Source of the DNA: JBJXHC01 sp964538485 | GTDB lineage: Bacteria; Bacteroidota; Ignavibacteria; UBA10030; UBA6906 | DNA: 64,000 nucleotides | NCBI GenBank assembly: GCA_964538485.1 | Contig: CAZIHJ010000001.1 | Location: 1 to 64,000 of the forward strand | Direction of reading: 5' to 3' | Shown here: one piece after another, positions 62,457 to 64,000 of the stretch | Layout of the letters: each line of letters begins with the position of its first letter | Position numbering within the stretch: the stretch's first letter is position 1 | Notes under the pieces: model-generated | Told to the model about the DNA's origin: nothing | What the model saw: the letters and a program-made list of their open reading frames with translations, nothing else | Database searches by the model: none | Program-made: the position numbers and the translations under genes

Positions 62457-63674
62457 ATGAGAATTGAAAAACTGGAACCCGGCGGAGATATCCCTCCGGA
62501 CGAATTTGCGCCCGAAGTTTCGTTGCATAGAATAACCAAAGTGGAGAAGTCCCGGACAAGGAAGAAAATCCCACCCGGTTCCCGACGCCTCCTTCCGGAT
62601 TTTTCCTCCGAACCTCACCGCGCAAAAAGATTTATATGGAGACTCAGGGAGGATCCGCAGTTCCTCAGATCAACAGTTCAGTTTACGTTTGCGCTCCTGT
62701 GTGTTTGGATTGGGATTGAGTTTTACCTGTTCATGCAGTGGGGGCTGTCAAGTGGAGATGCCCCGTTTTCCAGCCGCCCTCCCGGAGTCGAGGGGTTTCT
62801 TCCAATCAGTGCACTCATCAGTCTCAAGTATTGGATGCTGACGGGCATCATCAATAACATTCATCCCGCATCGCTGTTCATCCTGATTGCGATTGTCGCG
62901 GTTAGCATTGTGTTGAAGAAGTCGTTCTGCAGTTGGTTGTGCCCGGTGGGAACGATAAGCGAATCTCTCTGGATGCTTGGACAGCGGCTCTTTAAGCGCA
63001 ATGTGAATGTTACGCGCTGGCTTGATTACCCCCTCCGATCCCTCAAATATATTCTTCTTTTCTTTTTTGTGTATGCAATCTGGCAAATGGATGTCTCATC
63101 GTTGGCGACGTTTATTTACAGTCCTTACAACAAAGTTGCGGACATCAAGATGTACTTGTTCTTTGCCGAGATCACCTCGTTTGCCCTGTGGGTGATTCTC
63201 GGGCTTGTTCTTCTCTCCGTAGTGATCAAGAATTTCTGGTGCCGTTTTCTCTGTCCCTACGGCGCCCTACTCGGGATTGTCGGGTGGATGAGTCCGTTGA
63301 AGGTCACACGTAAGGAATCCTCTTGCATTGACTGCGAGCTTTGCACGAAAGCATGTCCTGCAAATATCAAGGTGCATGCTGTTGCACGGGTGTGGAGCGA
63401 TGAGTGCACAAGTTGTTTGCAGTGTGTCTCCGCGTGTCCCGTGAAGGATACACTCAATATGCAACTGAGCGCATCCCGCAGACCCGTCCCGCATTGGATG
63501 TTGGGAATTCTCGTTGCAGGAGTATTTGTGGCGATCACAGGGTTTGCGATGCTCACAGGTCATTGGCAAAACGCAATCAAGCAGGAAGAGTATCAGCGTC
63601 GATTCCAGCAACTTGATTCACCAAAGTATCAACACTTTCAAGGCAAGGTGCCGGAGTATGGGTCAGAGGATTGA
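62457..63674 (+). CDS. Membrane-bound ferredoxin of the NapH/CcoG type
   Basis: This 405-residue protein has a hydrophilic N-terminus, about five membrane helices, two C-x-x-x-C-P motifs in the membrane region (FCSWLCPVG, WCRFLCPYG), and two [4Fe-4S] sites in the C-terminal half (CIDCELCTKACP, CTSCLQCVSACP). These are typical of NapH/CcoG/RdxA-like proteins that pass electrons between the quinone pool or membrane and soluble partners. The exact partner is unknown. A last membrane helix (about 345-365) follows the clusters. The start is not supported by a strong ribosome site. Confidence 0.85.
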   Translation: MRIEKLEPGGDIPPDEFAPEVSLHRITKVEKSRTRKKIPPGSRRLLPDFSSEPHRAKRFIWRLREDPQFLRSTVQFTFALLCVWIGIEFYLFMQWGLSSGDAPFSSRPPGVEGFLPISALISLKYWMLTGIINNIHPASLFILIAIVAVSIVLKKSFCSWLCPVGTISESLWMLGQRLFKRNVNVTRWLDYPLRSLKYILLFFFVYAIWQMDVSSLATFIYSPYNKVADIKMYLFFAEITSFALWVILGLVLLSVVIKNFWCRFLCPYGALLGIVGWMSPLKVTRKESSCIDCELCTKACPANIKVHAVARVWSDECTSCLQCVSACPVKDTLNMQLSASRRPVPHWMLGILVAGVFVAITGFAMLTGHWQNAIKQEEYQRRFQQLDSPKYQHFQGKVPEYGSED

Positions 63675-64000
63675 AGCGTTTGGTGCCGGGGATTTTTATG
63701 ATCGGCTTGCAACGGATTATGACCAGATGACCGATTTCGAAGGCCGGTTTGTCCGCGAACGATCCGCATTCAAGGCGCTTGTCGACAACCATTCCATTGC
63801 AACGGCCTTGGATGCCGGGTGTGGAACAGGATTTCATTCGGTTCTGCTTGCGCGGCTCGGTGTAGCAGTGACCGCTGTTGATCTCTCCGGGGCAATGGTG
63901 GAGAGACTTCGTCGACATGCTGCAGAAGAGAATCTCACAATCAAAGTTCTCCAATCATCTTTTCAGGAATTGCCGCGACGCATCAGCACGTCCTTTGACG
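63658..64000 (+). CDS. Class I SAM-dependent methyltransferase, 3' end missing
   Basis: This reading frame starts at the ATG at 63658, overlapping the previous gene by 17 bases, and runs off the end of the window, leaving 114 visible residues. The SAM-binding motif A-L-D-A-G-C-G-T-G is followed at the usual distance by V-T-A-V-D-L-S, and the N-terminal F-Y-D-R-L-A-x-D-Y-D is typical of this family. The methyl acceptor cannot be inferred. Confidence 0.85.
   Translation, partial: MGQRIEAFGAGDFYDRLATDYDQMTDFEGRFVRERSAFKALVDNHSIATALDAGCGTGFHSVLLARLGVAVTAVDLSGAMVERLRRHAAEENLTIKVLQSSFQELPRRISTSFD

Noticed and set aside
1..64000. CRISPR arrays, insertion sequences, phage genes, tRNA and rRNA genes
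   Set aside because: No regularly spaced direct repeats, transposase or integrase motifs, or tRNA/rRNA-like segments were noticed on reading. No dedicated search tool was run, so a tRNA could have been missed.

Overview
The window looks like chromosomal DNA from a Gram-negative member of the Bacteroidota/Chlorobiota group, most likely an Ignavibacteria-like anaerobe or facultative anaerobe. The main evidence is four large secreted proteins that end in a type IX secretion (T9SS) sorting domain with the NYPNPFNP signature and a terminal KKMVLIK/QKMILLK-like strand. An LpxH lipid A enzyme and a TonB-dependent receptor indicate an outer membrane. I cannot name the species.

Layout. 1-11.7 kb: housekeeping genes (DUF72 fragment, secreted M3 peptidase, a reverse-strand SDR/MarC/small-protein operon, then a forward operon of ABC ATPase, leucine dehydrogenase, NusB, MFS transporter, LpxH and PBP1A). 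11.7-22.5 kb: a reverse-strand block of secreted proteins (cohesin-like and dockerin-like paralogues, a Porphyromonas-type peptidylarginine deiminase, a 1235-residue Ig-repeat protein and a nine-haem cytochrome). 22.7-28.7 kb: a PAS histidine kinase and NtrC-type sigma54 activator, followed by a stress/redox operon (USP, receiver, TonB-like protein, Cys-rich protein, small membrane protein, ferredoxin). 29.0-42.0 kb: a long catabolic cluster (methionine gamma-lyase, CoA-transferase, VOR-type 2-oxoacid:ferredoxin oxidoreductase, small ferritin-like proteins, IDH/IPMDH-like enzyme, HMG-CoA-lyase-like enzyme, CaiB/BaiF CoA-transferase, LeuC/LeuD-like isomerase, OsmC). 42.2-52.7 kb: anaerobic HemN, then TonB receptor, EamA transporter and a three-subunit NAD(P)-linked [FeFe] hydrogenase whose NuoF-like subunit is fused to a GltD-like module. 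52.9-62.3 kb: a fermentative carbon operon (PFOR, SnoaL-like protein, CoA-binding protein, phosphofructokinase, DHOD-like protein, malic enzyme, Rrf2 regulator). 62.5-64 kb: a membrane ferredoxin of the NapH/CcoG type and a truncated methyltransferase.

How it may work together. Five sites with sigma54-type -24/-12 elements at the correct spacing lie directly upstream of the USP operon, the methionine lyase/VOR cluster, hemN, PFOR and the membrane ferredoxin. Three of these regions also share a 14-bp element, TTCTCAnnYCTGAA, 90-160 bp upstream of the predicted start, where enhancer-binding proteins usually bind. The kinase and NtrC-type activator encoded in the middle are the obvious candidate controllers of this ferredoxin-centred anaerobic regulon. 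This is an inference from sequence.

The most novel proposal concerns the 29-41.5 kb cluster. Its enzymes can be arranged as a 2-oxoacid elongation pathway run backwards: acyl-CoA is carboxylated to a 2-oxoacid (VOR), reductively carboxylated (IDH/IPMDH-like), isomerised (LeuCD-like), activated to a CoA ester (CaiB/BaiF) and cleaved to acetyl-CoA plus a shorter 2-oxoacid (HMGL-like). With propionyl-CoA this would be a reverse citramalate route giving pyruvate and acetyl-CoA. No search, alignment or structure prediction was run. Family calls rest on motifs read by eye.
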